Origin: CANMXU01 sp052030545
GTDB taxonomy: Bacteria; Pseudomonadota; Gammaproteobacteria; Enterobacterales; Alteromonadaceae
Assembly: GCF_052030545.1 (NCBI RefSeq)
Contig: NZ_JBPDIH010000005.1
Location: forward strand, 310,001-374,000
DNA: 64,000 nt
Reading direction: 5' to 3'
Every line of letters begins with the position of its first letter. The stretch's first letter is position 1. Shown piece by piece: positions 1-9,740 of this stretch. The notes under the pieces were generated by a model, which saw only the letters and a list, made by a program, of their open reading frames with translations, was not told the DNA's origin and made no database searches. The position numbers were made by a program, and so were the translations under genes.

Positions 1-1908
1 AAAGTTGGCTTTAATATAAGCTGCATATATGCTTTGCTCAATTTCACGTGTATTTGCAAGGTTAATGGTCGCATCAAGGTCTGTTCCCGCCGATAAAATC
101 GCGTTTGCCATTGCTCTAGTATCCGCTAATGGCCAACCATCAGTTACATCACTTGGTTGAAAGCCAAACTCTTTACCCCAATCCGATTTTGAGTATTCGC
201 CAGTATGGTACAAGGTGAGTGAACGCAAATCCGCTGGAAGATCAACGCGGTTAGCATTTAAAGTATCAAGAGATTCTTTATTCTTTTTAACACGATTATT
301 CCATTTAAGACCGGTTTCTATCTGAGTAATAGGGCCAAATTCCACATCCCAATCGACATCAAAATACACGCTATTACTTGTATCTAAGATAGAGCGATCA
401 CGTACGTCAAATACATTAAATTGGAAGTTATCTGTGTTATCCACAACGCTATTGTCATCACCACTGGTGATAATTTGATCACAGCGTTCTAAATCAGGAG
501 ACAAGGTACAATCATAACCGGTTGTGATGCCTGTTCCTCTGACACCGTTGATGCTTCCGAATCGAGTTCGTAAGAATAAATCATCAACTTGTTCTGATTC
601 AGAATGACCACCCCGAAGTGTTAGCGTTACCGTATCATTTAGAATATGTTCTATCTGAAGGCCTGCAACATTATTCGTTTGAACCGTTTCAGCAATGTCT
701 CGGTGATTACGAACAGTTACTGTCGGCTCAGCTATAGGGTTGCCTTGGTTATTTGCGATACGGTTACTGGTATCGGTCCACTTCAAAAAAGTAAAGGTTT
801 CAGGGTCCCAAAGAATGTTTTCTGCTTCATTCGCATTAGGGTTTGTAGTATTAGTTAAAAAGTTTTGATCTAAACCTGTCTCTTGTTTTGAATAGGTTAA
901 ATCTAGCTGAATGTCTGTATTTTCACTCGGTTGCCATTGCAATGTGGTATTTAAGGTATCTCTATCTCTTTCCCGTAAGTTATACGAATAGCGGTTTTGG
1001 CGATTTGCGTAGCCGCGAATTTGTTTCTCGGCATCTTCTATAACACCATCACCATTATAGTCCCACTCGGTAACTAATTCGCCGGTTTGGTAATTGGTTG
1101 CTGCACCAGCAAGGTTACCGTCTCCAGGGATATCAGGATCACCCACACGATTTCTTACTGTCAGAGGACGCCACCACGTATTGTCGTAACGGTCTTCTCG
1201 AAGCGTTTGGGTTTCGCGTGACGCTACAATTGATAAACCAAGTGTTTCATCCAAAAATTTCTCAGAAATTGAGCCACCTATTTTGTAGTCTGGTCCACCT
1301 TCTTTGTCAGCAAAGCTATTTTCTCTCGCTTGTACTTCAAAACTTCTTCGGTTTTTATTGGCATTAAGCGGCTTAAAGGTTCTTAAGATCACCGTTGCAC
1401 CCAAGCTACCTTCATCATGATCAGCACTTGGCGTTTTTACGACTTCAATTGATGATAAAACATCTGATGAAAATTGGCTTAAATCAACCGCATTGCTTTC
1501 GCCGGTACTCGTTAACTCAACACCATTGAGGGTTATTCTGTTTAGATCTGGCCCTGCGCCCCTAACGCTGATCTCAGTGCCTTCTCCGCCTTCTCTTTGA
1601 ATCGACACCCCGGTAATACGTTGAAGTGCATCTGCAATATTTTGATCAGTAGACTTACCTACATCTTCAGCTGAGATAGAGTCACTGACGTTGTTTGAAA
1701 ATCTTTTTGCATTTAATGCTCTAGTCACCGAACCTCGGAAACCTGACACTTCAATAACTTCAATGCTTTCTTTCGCTTTTTCTTCTCTTTCTTTTGCACT
1801 TTCAACTTCTTGCGCTTGCGCTAATGACCCCATTAATGCTGTCGCTGATGCCGCACCAAGTAATAAACGTTGATAATGTGGTCTCGTCTTTATTTTTGTT
1901 AGTACCAT
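1..1908 (-). CDS. TonB-dependent receptor, 3' end cut by window edge
   Basis: Outer-membrane TonB-dependent receptor expected to import oligosaccharides released from the polysaccharide. The reading frame is open from the ATG at 1908 to base 1 (636 codons), so only the C-terminal strands of the barrel are missing. Visible parts are a signal peptide ending near AQAQE, an IEVIEVSGF segment typical of the Xanthomonas/Caulobacter receptor type (TIGR01782-like), and a plug domain with VRGAGPDLNRITLNG and a DHDEGSLGA motif. It is clearly paralogous to the complete receptor at 49073-52144 along its whole visible length. No SusD-like partner is present, as usual in gammaproteobacteria. A paired-box regulatory site lies about 125 bp upstream. 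The family is certain; the substrate is inferred from context. Confidence 0.93.
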   Translation of the reverse strand, partial: MVLTKIKTRPHYQRLLLGAASATALMGSLAQAQEVESAKEREEKAKESIEVIEVSGFRGSVTRALNAKRFSNNVSDSISAEDVGKSTDQNIADALQRITGVSIQREGGEGTEISVRGAGPDLNRITLNGVELTSTGESNAVDLSQFSSDVLSSIEVVKTPSADHDEGSLGATVILRTFKPLNANKNRRSFEVQARENSFADKEGGPDYKIGGSISEKFLDETLGLSIVASRETQTLREDRYDNTWWRPLTVRNRVGDPDIPGDGNLAGAATNYQTGELVTEWDYNGDGVIEDAEKQIRGYANRQNRYSYNLRERDRDTLNTTLQWQPSENTDIQLDLTYSKQETGLDQNFLTNTTNPNANEAENILWDPETFTFLKWTDTSNRIANNQGNPIAEPTVTVRNHRDIAETVQTNNVAGLQIEHILNDTVTLTLRGGHSESEQVDDLFLRTRFGSINGVRGTGITTGYDCTLSPDLERCDQIITSGDDNSVVDNTDNFQFNVFDVRDRSILDTSNSVYFDVDWDVEFGPITQIETGLKWNNRVKKNKESLDTLNANRVDLPADLRSLTLYHTGEYSKSDWGKEFGFQPSDVTDGWPLADTRAMANAILSAGTDLDATINLANTREIEQSIYAAYIKANF

Positions 1909-2033
1909 TTATGTTCCCCTTGAGTATTAGTAAAAAGGCAGAAACGAGAATTTCTTCTCGTTAACTTACAATTCTTTACACTAGAAGATTTGATCATCAA
2001 GCTTAAGTTGTCAACAAAAAACACACTCTTATT

Positions 2034-2063
2034 TTATATACAAAAAACTAAATTCACATACAA
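2034..2063. promoter_or_regulatory. paired 10-bp boxes upstream of TonB receptor
   Basis: TTATATACAA at 2034 and TCACATACAA at 2054, starts exactly 20 bp apart, both fitting TYNNATNNRA. They lie in the 593-bp gap before the receptor starting at 1908. The same arrangement recurs across the locus. Apart from these boxes and the hairpin at 2421-2451 I see nothing in the gap. Confidence 0.6.
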
Positions 2064-2420
2064 CCAATAAAAAAATAACAATCAAAAACTGACGCCAGAT
2101 AATAAAACCCAACACTAACAACCAGATAGGCCTTTAAAAACAAAAGACTCAGTTTAATCAAAATGTAAAATTACTTTATATAAAGTGACATTATATTTAA
2201 ATTTAATTTTCATGATTCACACTCGACCTCCCACAAAAACAGTCAACCCAGGCTTCCTCAATATAAAATAGTTTGTTCTCATTGAAGTTTAGTCGCTGGC
2301 ATAAAGATACCGGAGATTAAGGTAATTGATAAAATTGCCAGGATTAATGCATTTATTATAGGTGTGCAAGGAAGAGCTAACTAATAGCGATTAATGATTA
2401 ATGATTAAATGTTCTTGCCG

Positions 2421-2451
2421 CTCTCATCATAGTATTAGCATATGATGAGAG
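2421..2451 (-). terminator. hairpin downstream of FucP-type symporter
   Basis: Perfect 11-bp stem CTCTCATCATA / TATGATGAGAG with a 9-nt loop, 51 bp past the stop of the symporter. There is no clear T-run, so termination is plausible but not proven. Confidence 0.4.
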
Positions 2452-2501
2452 TAAATAGTGTAAGTGTTTAGAATGGTTCGTTTTATAAGTATAGGCTTGC
2501 T

Positions 2502-3806
2502 TTATTTATTTCGACCCGAACGGTAGCCATACAATGCCACTACCGCAAAACACATCAGTGGTAAGAAAAAAGAGAAGTTCACTTCAGGTACACCAAAAAT
2601 AATAACATCGGTATAACCTGCTCCACCCATATCTAAAAGTGCACCTTGAACAAACGGCATAATGGCACCACCCACAATGGCCATCACGAGAAAAGCAGAA
2701 GCAAACTTAGCGTCATCCCCCAATCCCTTTAAAGCGATGCCGTATATTGTTGGGAACATTAACGACATGCAAAACGAAGTTAATACCAAGCAATATAAGC
2801 CCATCATTCCGGTTAAGAAAATTGTACCTAAGGTTAATATTCCAGCAGCAGTTGACATCACCATTAGCAATTTTGCGGGACTAAAAATTTGCAATAAAAA
2901 GGTACAAATCCAGCGACCCAGTAGAAAAATAATCAGCGCAGCCATGGCATAGTCAACCGCAGTTCGGTTATCTATGCCGATTGATTCGGCATACTGATAA
3001 AGGTAGGTCCAACACATAATTTGAGCGCCAACATAAAACATTTGCGCAATTACCCCTTCACGAAAATGCGTAATCGCAAAAATGCGTTTAATCGACTTAC
3101 CCAGATGTAATTGATGGTCGCTGTCTTTATTTTCTGGCATTTTAATACAAGCGATCACCACCATTATGATCAGCACAAAAAGACCTAGCGCAACATAAGG
3201 GTCACGAATAACCAGTAGATCCGTAGTTCTAACAGTCGCTTGTGCAGTTTCAGAAAGGGTTGAATAAATGTCGTTACCCTGAGCATCAACATCATCAGAT
3301 TGTAATGCTGACAAAATAAAGGTTTGCGCAACATACAAGCCCCCTAATGCGCCAATCGGGTTTAGAGCTTGGGCCAAGTTTAATCGTTGCGTCGCGGTTT
3401 CTTCGGCGCCCATAGCGAGAATATACGGATTAGCTGTGGTTTCTAAAAATGCCAACCCAAAAGTTAAAATATAAAGAGCTAATAAAAATATCCAGTAGGT
3501 TTCCATGGCCGCAGCAGGAAAAAACAACAACGCGCCAAGCGCATATAAACCTAAGCCAAGTATAATACCTGCCTTATACGAATACCTTTTGATAAACATT
3601 GCAGCCGGCAGCGCCATGGTAAAATAACCGCCATAAAAGGCCGCTTGCACCCAAGAGGCTTCAAGATTACTTAATTCAAGTACCTTTTTAAACGCCGACA
3701 CCATAGGGTTTGTTATATCATTGGCAAAACCCCAAAGGGCAAACAACGAGGTGATCAAGATAAAAGGAAGGATTATGTCTTTTGAAACTATAGGGATTTT
3801 TTTCAT
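2502..3806 (-). CDS. FucP-family sugar:H+ symporter (MFS)
   Basis: Inner-membrane major facilitator transporter of the FucP type (fucose/galactose/glucose), importing a free sugar with protons. About 434 residues, close to E. coli FucP (438). The N-terminal TM segment contains the family signature LFALWGFANDITNPMV; later PTIYGIALKGLGDDAKFASA is also family-typical, and about twelve hydrophobic segments are visible. I chose the ATG at 3806; the upstream extension begins with TTG at 3830. It is a diverged paralogue of 54412-55836. It is 158 bp downstream of the RND permease on the same strand and has no paired-box site of its own, so it may be the last gene of the long operon. The exact sugar is unknown; fucose is favoured by the two GH29 genes. 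Confidence 0.87.
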   Translation of the reverse strand: MKKIPIVSKDIILPFILITSLFALWGFANDITNPMVSAFKKVLELSNLEASWVQAAFYGGYFTMALPAAMFIKRYSYKAGIILGLGLYALGALLFFPAAAMETYWIFLLALYILTFGLAFLETTANPYILAMGAEETATQRLNLAQALNPIGALGGLYVAQTFILSALQSDDVDAQGNDIYSTLSETAQATVRTTDLLVIRDPYVALGLFVLIIMVVIACIKMPENKDSDHQLHLGKSIKRIFAITHFREGVIAQMFYVGAQIMCWTYLYQYAESIGIDNRTAVDYAMAALIIFLLGRWICTFLLQIFSPAKLLMVMSTAAGILTLGTIFLTGMMGLYCLVLTSFCMSLMFPTIYGIALKGLGDDAKFASAFLVMAIVGGAIMPFVQGALLDMGGAGYTDVIIFGVPEVNFSFFLPLMCFAVVALYGYRSGRNK

Positions 3807-3964
3807 TATTTTACCAGTAAATTTCGTCAATAATATTTTTAATTAATTGTAAATAGTAGCAATTTATATAATTAAAATTCAAAGTATCTATTGTTACAGG
3901 CTTCATTTACAAATAAAAAAAACAACTGTTTAAGTTAACGAGCTCTCGCAATAAATAATTTAAC

Positions 3965-6900
3965 TTATGCTGAACTAACCAATTGTTTAGTTTTCCAGCT
4001 TCGCCAAAAACTCACCAGATCATTGCTCGCCCAATATAAACATGGCACAAAAATCAGTGTAATAATAGTTGCAGCGACCACACCATAAGCTAATGAAACC
4101 ACCATAGGAATAAGAAATTTCGCTTGCACACTTTCTGCAGAAAGCATCGGCATTAGCCCAATAAAGGTGGTCATTGAGGTCAACAATATTGGCCTAAATC
4201 GATAACGGCAAGCATTTATCACCGCATCTTTGGAATTTTGACCTTGCTTGGAAAAGCGGTTAATCGCGTCAACCAAGACTAGATTATCGTTTATTACTAC
4301 GCCTGACGCGGCTAAAACCCCGAGCATTGAAAACATACCATAACTGACATCATGAATTAAATGGCCGATAAGCGCACCAATAAAACCAAAAGGAATTGCT
4401 GACATGATCAATAAAGGTTGAGCATATGAACTAAACGCAATCGCCATTAACATATAGGCCACCATAATAGCCAAACCTTCCAATACCAATACCGTTTGAT
4501 TAAATTCGTCTTCATCTTCACTGCGATTGCTTCTGCCAAAATGCACTTGTGGATGACGTTGTTGCCATTGCGGTAAAAATTCATCTTTTAGTTTTTGATA
4601 CATCGCCATTTTATCGTTGCCGACATATTCACCATAAATATAACCGACATTATGACCATCTTTTCGGATAATTCGTTGAATCCCAGAACGCATTTCCAAA
4701 TCAACCAATGCCATCAAAGGAATGCTCCGACCATCTTTGGTGCGTACTTTAAAATGCTGCAATGAGTCAATCGACTCTCGTTCACCTTGGCTATACATTA
4801 CCCGCACTCGCACGTCGCCACCGACTTTAGGTAGACGCTGAACTTCTTGGCCAAAATAAGCTTGCTTAACTTGTTTGCTAATTTCTTTTAATGAAATACC
4901 TAAGGTTTCAGCGCCCGGTTTTAAATGCAGCACCATTTCTTGGCTACCTTTATCCATGTTGTCCCTTAACATATTTACACCATCATAAGTGGCAACTTGT
5001 GCTTTAAAGTCGATGAGACCTTCTTTTAAAGCTTCGATATCAGGGGAATGAAAAGCAAAACCTATTCTTGGCTCTTGTGTATTTAAGGTCGTTTTTAATT
5101 CTATTTCTTCCGCGTCAGGAATATCGCCAATAAATTCTTGCAACAGTGCAGATGTGGCTTCAATGGTTAAGGCCCGTTGTTCGTATTGCACCAATTTCAT
5201 TTCACTGACCAAGCGCGTGCTATACATACGTGTATAGTCGTGCTCTATTAAGTTAGTTTTTTCTAGCGTTTCAACATAGTCAAACAGTGCTTGTTGGCCT
5301 TGACGCACTTGCATCAATACTTGCAACATGCGCTCATGCGTTGCGGTAGGCGGTAAGTTGATCACTAAGCGAATTTTATCGTCGGTAATTTGCGGCATAA
5401 ACGCTTTGTGAATGTAATTGTTATTAAGCAAACTTAACCCAATAAAAAACACGCCAATGAACAAAGCGATAACACTATACCTCTGGCGAAAACATAGCTG
5501 AATAAACGGCATGTACAGTCGATGGTTTAACCAATCTAAACTACCAGCAAATTTGGCTTGTATTTTTTCTAAGCTATTTTTTTCAACTGATTTACTGCTT
5601 TTTAAATGACGTAAATGAGCAGGTAAAATACATAACGCCTCAAATAAAGAAAACGCCAGCGATAAAATAACCACCGTAGCAATCGCTCGGGTAAATTCAG
5701 CGCTACTGCCCGGTAAAAAGGCCATTGGTGTAAATACCACCATAGTTATCAATACGCCAAATAATACCGGTTTAGCAACATTAGCAACGCCAATAATGGC
5801 GGCCTCCTCACCATCATGTCCACCTTCTTGCGCTAAATGCACACTTTCGCCGATCACTATGGCATCATCAACAACAATGCCAATCACCATTAAAAACGCG
5901 AACAACGAGATCATATTTAGCGATACGTCAAAGGTCGGTAACAAGGCAAAACTAGCAGCAAAAGCGGTGGCTATGCCGGCAGTAACCCAGAGCGCAATTT
6001 GGGGCTGTAAAAAAAGCAGCAACATAATAAAAACTAACAGTAAACCGCTAAGTGCGTTAGTAAAAATAGTTGATAGTCGTGCTTGATAGGCCTCATTCCA
6101 ATCAGACCAAATGGTTAAAGAAACGCCGTCAGGTAATTGTTCATTTTTAGCGTTAACATATTGATGAACATGCTCAGATATTTTAGGAATATCCATGTAG
6201 TCGCTGTTCATAACGTCTATTAAAATCGCGGTTTCCCCATCGAAACTAGAAAAATAACGAGAATCACGTAAGCCGTCCTTAATAGTGGCAATATCTTTCA
6301 GGTATAAAGCGCCGCCGTCACTATTTTGTCGAATAATAATGTCTTCAAAGTCTTGTTGATATTCGGCACGATTACGGGTGCTTAACATTAAAATACCTGC
6401 ATCATCTCTAACCGTGCCGGCCGAGATATTAAATGAAGTATTTCTGATCGCATTGGCAACTTCGTCAATACTTATATCAAACAAACTCATCGAGTGTTCG
6501 GTTAACTCAATGGCAATTTCATGATTACCCTGCCCTAATAATTCGACATTTGAAATAAGGGGTAATGCCGCGACTTCTTTACGAATTTCATGAGATAACG
6601 AGGCTAAATATTCTTGTTCCATTTGCCCATGTAAGGCAATGCGTATCATCTGTTGTTTATTGGTTTTTTCAGTCACAATAGGCCGTTCAGCATCAGACGG
6701 TAGACCATTGACTGAATTTATTTTCTCACGGATTTCTTCAGAAAACTTGCGACGGTCAACACGTTCTTTGCCCGTAATAGTAATTACCGCTCGCCCTTCT
6801 AACGCTCGGGAAGTAACACTTTTTATACCTTCAACATTTTTAATGGCATCTTCAAAACGTACAATGACTTGATCTTCAATGTCGCGAGGCCCTGCGCCTA

Positions 6901-7060
6901 ACCATTTCATGGTGACGGTCATTATTGGCATTTGGGTGATCGGAAAAGGCTCTTTTTCTATGCGCTCAAAGTAGCTCACTAATCCTGCAACAATTAAGCT
7001 CACCATGGCCAAGTTAGCCGCAATCGGATTTTTTATCCACCAAGTCACTAATTTTTTCAT
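3965..7060 (-). CDS. RND efflux permease (AcrB/MexB-like)
   Basis: Inner-membrane proton-driven pump subunit of a tripartite efflux system, 1031 residues, the usual RND length. It shows an N-terminal TM1 (IKNPIAANLAMVSLIVAG), two large periplasmic loops, and the TM4 motif GIVVDDAIVIGESV carrying the paired aspartates of the proton relay. The second TM bundle near the C-terminus has VVINDNLVLVDAINRF. The start overlaps the adaptor stop by 4 bp, showing translational coupling in the order outer membrane factor, adaptor, permease. Its place behind a sulfatase suggests export of a by-product or toxic intermediate, but the pump could also be an independent multidrug system. The substrate cannot be read from sequence. 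Confidence 0.93.
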   Translation of the reverse strand: MKKLVTWWIKNPIAANLAMVSLIVAGLVSYFERIEKEPFPITQMPIMTVTMKWLGAGPRDIEDQVIVRFEDAIKNVEGIKSVTSRALEGRAVITITGKERVDRRKFSEEIREKINSVNGLPSDAERPIVTEKTNKQQMIRIALHGQMEQEYLASLSHEIRKEVAALPLISNVELLGQGNHEIAIELTEHSMSLFDISIDEVANAIRNTSFNISAGTVRDDAGILMLSTRNRAEYQQDFEDIIIRQNSDGGALYLKDIATIKDGLRDSRYFSSFDGETAILIDVMNSDYMDIPKISEHVHQYVNAKNEQLPDGVSLTIWSDWNEAYQARLSTIFTNALSGLLLVFIMLLLFLQPQIALWVTAGIATAFAASFALLPTFDVSLNMISLFAFLMVIGIVVDDAIVIGESVHLAQEGGHDGEEAAIIGVANVAKPVLFGVLITMVVFTPMAFLPGSSAEFTRAIATVVILSLAFSLFEALCILPAHLRHLKSSKSVEKNSLEKIQAKFAGSLDWLNHRLYMPFIQLCFRQRYSVIALFIGVFFIGLSLLNNNYIHKAFMPQITDDKIRLVINLPPTATHERMLQVLMQVRQGQQALFDYVETLEKTNLIEHDYTRMYSTRLVSEMKLVQYEQRALTIEATSALLQEFIGDIPDAEEIELKTTLNTQEPRIGFAFHSPDIEALKEGLIDFKAQVATYDGVNMLRDNMDKGSQEMVLHLKPGAETLGISLKEISKQVKQAYFGQEVQRLPKVGGDVRVRVMYSQGERESIDSLQHFKVRTKDGRSIPLMALVDLEMRSGIQRIIRKDGHNVGYIYGEYVGNDKMAMYQKLKDEFLPQWQQRHPQVHFGRSNRSEDEDEFNQTVLVLEGLAIMVAYMLMAIAFSSYAQPLLIMSAIPFGFIGALIGHLIHDVSYGMFSMLGVLAASGVVINDNLVLVDAINRFSKQGQNSKDAVINACRYRFRPILLTSMTTFIGLMPMLSAESVQAKFLIPMVVSLAYGVVAATIITLIFVPCLYWASNDLVSFWRSWKTKQLVSSA

Positions 7061-8298
7061 GGTGTTTTGCTCGCACTTACAGCTGCCACACTTGTTAAAT
7101 CACTTATTTGAATGTCGCTTGCCTTGGCGTCAATTTGCGCAATTTCCTCCTGCTCTTTATATATCGCCGTTACTGCCGTGCCAGGCAGAGGAGCAACTAA
7201 ACTTGAAACCACCACCTTAGTATTATCAGCCAGCCCCGTGACAACAATAAATTCGTTGTTACGCTGCACTGGATTAATGTTAGTGACTTGCAATTGGTTA
7301 TGGTTATCGACATACCAAATGCGATTATTCGGCCGCACTGAAGTGCGCGCCAATACCGTGGCGTTATCAACCTGTTTGCCCGTAATTTTGGCGGTCACAA
7401 AAAGACCTGGCAAAATTTGAGGTAAACTTTTGATCGCTTTGACCTCTGCAATCACATTCAAGGTCCGTGTACGTGTATCAAACTGTCCACCAGCGCGAAC
7501 AACTTTTGCTGGCCATTTTAATAGGTTACCGCCTAGCTCGGCGCTTAATTCAACATCAATGCCTTGATTATAATCTTCTTGGTAATAATCAATAGGAATA
7601 TTGATTATGGCAAGGTCGTTACCGTTTAACGCCAAACTCACTTCCATAATTTCGGTTGCATATAAAGTTGCTAAGTTGGAATTACGACTTATTTGCTGGC
7701 CGATGCTAACGCTTTCTTTACGAATAACCCCTTCAAACGGCGCGACAACGACCGTTCTTGATAAGTTTAATTGCGCTTTTTGCAATAACGCTTGCGCGGC
7801 TTTTACTTCAGCTTCGGCATGGGCTAATTGCGGCAAACCACGAGCAAGTGCGTTAGCATTGTCGCGCCCTAATTCCGCTAACTCTTGTTTAGCAATACGT
7901 GCTTGCGCTTTAACTCGTTCTAAGTTTTGCTTCGTTTGTGCAACCTTCGCCTCACGCTGAATTACCTCTAGTTTATAATCTCGATCGTCGATTTTTAATA
8001 AGGTTTGGCCTTTAGCAAAATGTCCACCTGCTACCAATTCAGGGGCAACATAGGTAATACGACCGTCAACTTGACTCTTCAATTCAACTTGTTGCTTAGG
8101 CACCACTTCGCCTTGGCTATGCGCATAAAGCTGGGTAACCTTTTGATTGCTACGTTCAACAAAAACTTTAAGGTGATTTTCCTGATACTTTTTTTGTTGG
8201 GCCTGCGGTTGAAAAGTATCTAATAAATACAAAATGATAAAGATAATCGCTAGCGAAAAAACAAAGGGAATGGCATTGATAAGTTTTGATTTGATCAT
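7057..8298 (-). CDS. RND periplasmic adaptor (membrane fusion protein)
   Basis: Periplasmic adaptor linking the RND permease to the outer-membrane channel, 413 residues. One N-terminal membrane anchor (AIIFIILYLLDTF) is followed by a lipoyl half-motif (EVVPKQQVELKSQVDGRI), a long alpha-helical hairpin (about residues 110-180, rich in A, Q, K and E), the second lipoyl half (VVAPFEGVIRKESVSIGQ), and beta-barrel and membrane-proximal domains. No lipobox is seen, so it is held by its TM helix. It starts 2 bp after the outer-membrane factor stop and overlaps the permease by 4 bp. Family assignment is secure. Confidence 0.92.
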   Translation of the reverse strand: MIKSKLINAIPFVFSLAIIFIILYLLDTFQPQAQQKKYQENHLKVFVERSNQKVTQLYAHSQGEVVPKQQVELKSQVDGRITYVAPELVAGGHFAKGQTLLKIDDRDYKLEVIQREAKVAQTKQNLERVKAQARIAKQELAELGRDNANALARGLPQLAHAEAEVKAAQALLQKAQLNLSRTVVVAPFEGVIRKESVSIGQQISRNSNLATLYATEIMEVSLALNGNDLAIINIPIDYYQEDYNQGIDVELSAELGGNLLKWPAKVVRAGGQFDTRTRTLNVIAEVKAIKSLPQILPGLFVTAKITGKQVDNATVLARTSVRPNNRIWYVDNHNQLQVTNINPVQRNNEFIVVTGLADNTKVVVSSLVAPLPGTAVTAIYKEQEEIAQIDAKASDIQISDLTSVAAVSASKTP

Positions 8299-8300
8299 AA

Positions 8301-9710
8301 TTAAGACGTCGAAGTTGGCGGGGGAACTTGGGGCAAACCAAGCGCTAATTTAAGTTGAATGCGGTTGTTTATTCTGGCGATTGCGAGCTTAATTCTGTCG
8401 CTTTCGATTAACGTACGAGTGCGCTGGGCAGATAAAAGCTCAAAGCTACTAGCAAGGCCAGCACTGTATTGATTTTCGGTTTGTAACTCAGCCGCTCGAG
8501 CTTCTAATAGGGCGCGATCCAATAACGCTTTTCGCTCTTCAAGTACAAGATCGTTGTGCACAGTATCTTCAACTTCTTTCCAGGCACGTAGCAATTTCAT
8601 TTCGAAATTTGCTAATTCAATATCTTGTTGGAATTTGGCTTTTTTGGCTTGAGCGTCAAGCACGCCACGATAAAATATCGGCTGTACAAGTGACGCGGTA
8701 ATAGAAGTTAGCCAATAGTTAACGTCAAACAAGTCCCCGAGGTGATCTTGTCGAGTATCGACATTAACATCGAGGGTTAGCTTCGGCAGCTTTTTAAGCT
8801 CACTCGACTTCCAAGCAAAGCCTGCTGCTAACAATTTCGCTTCTGCCGCTTTAATATCAGGGCGGTTCAGTAAGATATTTTTAGGAGATGATAACGTGAC
8901 GCTCTTTGCTAACTCTGGTGGCTCTAACTTGGTCAATAATTTATCTGTTGGCGGCTTATTGAGTAACAGATTTAAATTTCGTATGGCTTTTTGTCTTTTA
9001 AAACGAATATTTTTCTGCTCTGCGCGAGTGCGCATTAAGGTTGTTCTAACATTACGCACATCTAAACTAGACGCTAAACCATTGTCTAAGCGCATTAAGG
9101 ACATGCTTAGGCGTCTCATTTGGTTTTCAATATTTTCTTGATTAAGCCGCAGTAAATTATTTTGCTCGATAACAGCTAACCAAGCCAAAAGCACTTGTGC
9201 TTGTATTGATTTGCGCAGTGCTTCCAGTTCACTTTCTTTGGCTGACATCAGCCATGTTTGTTGTTGATTTTCGGCTGAAAGCTTGTTCCATAAGTCTAAC
9301 TCCCAACGCACTGACAACCCAAGTGACGATAGCTGAGTTGATTGTTTATCGCCATTTTCAAGCTTTTGAAAATGGCGTTCATTTAGGCTAACTTTGGCTT
9401 CAGGCCATAACAAGCCTGAGCTAATGTGTAAGTCTTGCTCGGCTTGCTTTAACTTTAATGCTGAAATATAAAGTGCTTTGTTATCTTTTACGGCAATCGA
9501 CAACAAATGCTCAACGTCTTTAGGCAGTGTCATTCCCCATATTTCTTCAAACTGAGGCTTAGCAACACTCGTGCTTAAATTAGCTTGCCAGAACTCGGGC
9601 AAGTTAGCTGATAGTTTAGCTGTGTCGGTGCTTTCTTGAAAAACACTACCACAACCAGTTAAAACCAATACCAACAAAGCACTGCATGTAAACGTTGTCG
9701 ATTTATCCAT
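8301..9710 (-). CDS. Outer-membrane efflux lipoprotein (TolC/NodT family)
   Basis: Outer-membrane channel subunit of the tripartite pump, 469 residues. The signal peptide ends in a lipobox (LVLTGCG, Cys about 20), giving a NodT-type lipoprotein. Two internally similar helical repeats of the OEP family are visible, ending with QYSAGLASSFELLSAQRTR. It lies 30 bp after the stop of the sulfatase at 9741-11291 on the same strand, with no room for a strong promoter and no obvious terminator between them, so the pump is probably co-transcribed with the polysaccharide-degradation genes upstream. Confidence 0.9.
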   Translation of the reverse strand: MDKSTTFTCSALLVLVLTGCGSVFQESTDTAKLSANLPEFWQANLSTSVAKPQFEEIWGMTLPKDVEHLLSIAVKDNKALYISALKLKQAEQDLHISSGLLWPEAKVSLNERHFQKLENGDKQSTQLSSLGLSVRWELDLWNKLSAENQQQTWLMSAKESELEALRKSIQAQVLLAWLAVIEQNNLLRLNQENIENQMRRLSMSLMRLDNGLASSLDVRNVRTTLMRTRAEQKNIRFKRQKAIRNLNLLLNKPPTDKLLTKLEPPELAKSVTLSSPKNILLNRPDIKAAEAKLLAAGFAWKSSELKKLPKLTLDVNVDTRQDHLGDLFDVNYWLTSITASLVQPIFYRGVLDAQAKKAKFQQDIELANFEMKLLRAWKEVEDTVHNDLVLEERKALLDRALLEARAAELQTENQYSAGLASSFELLSAQRTRTLIESDRIKLAIARINNRIQLKLALGLPQVPPPTSTS

Positions 9711-9740
9711 TAATCTAAAACCTTAAAAATAAATGCACCA

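Noticed and set aside
2501..3960. Double box upstream of the first FucP-type gene
   Set aside because: TTATATAATT at 3864 has no partner 20 bp away and does not fit the consensus.
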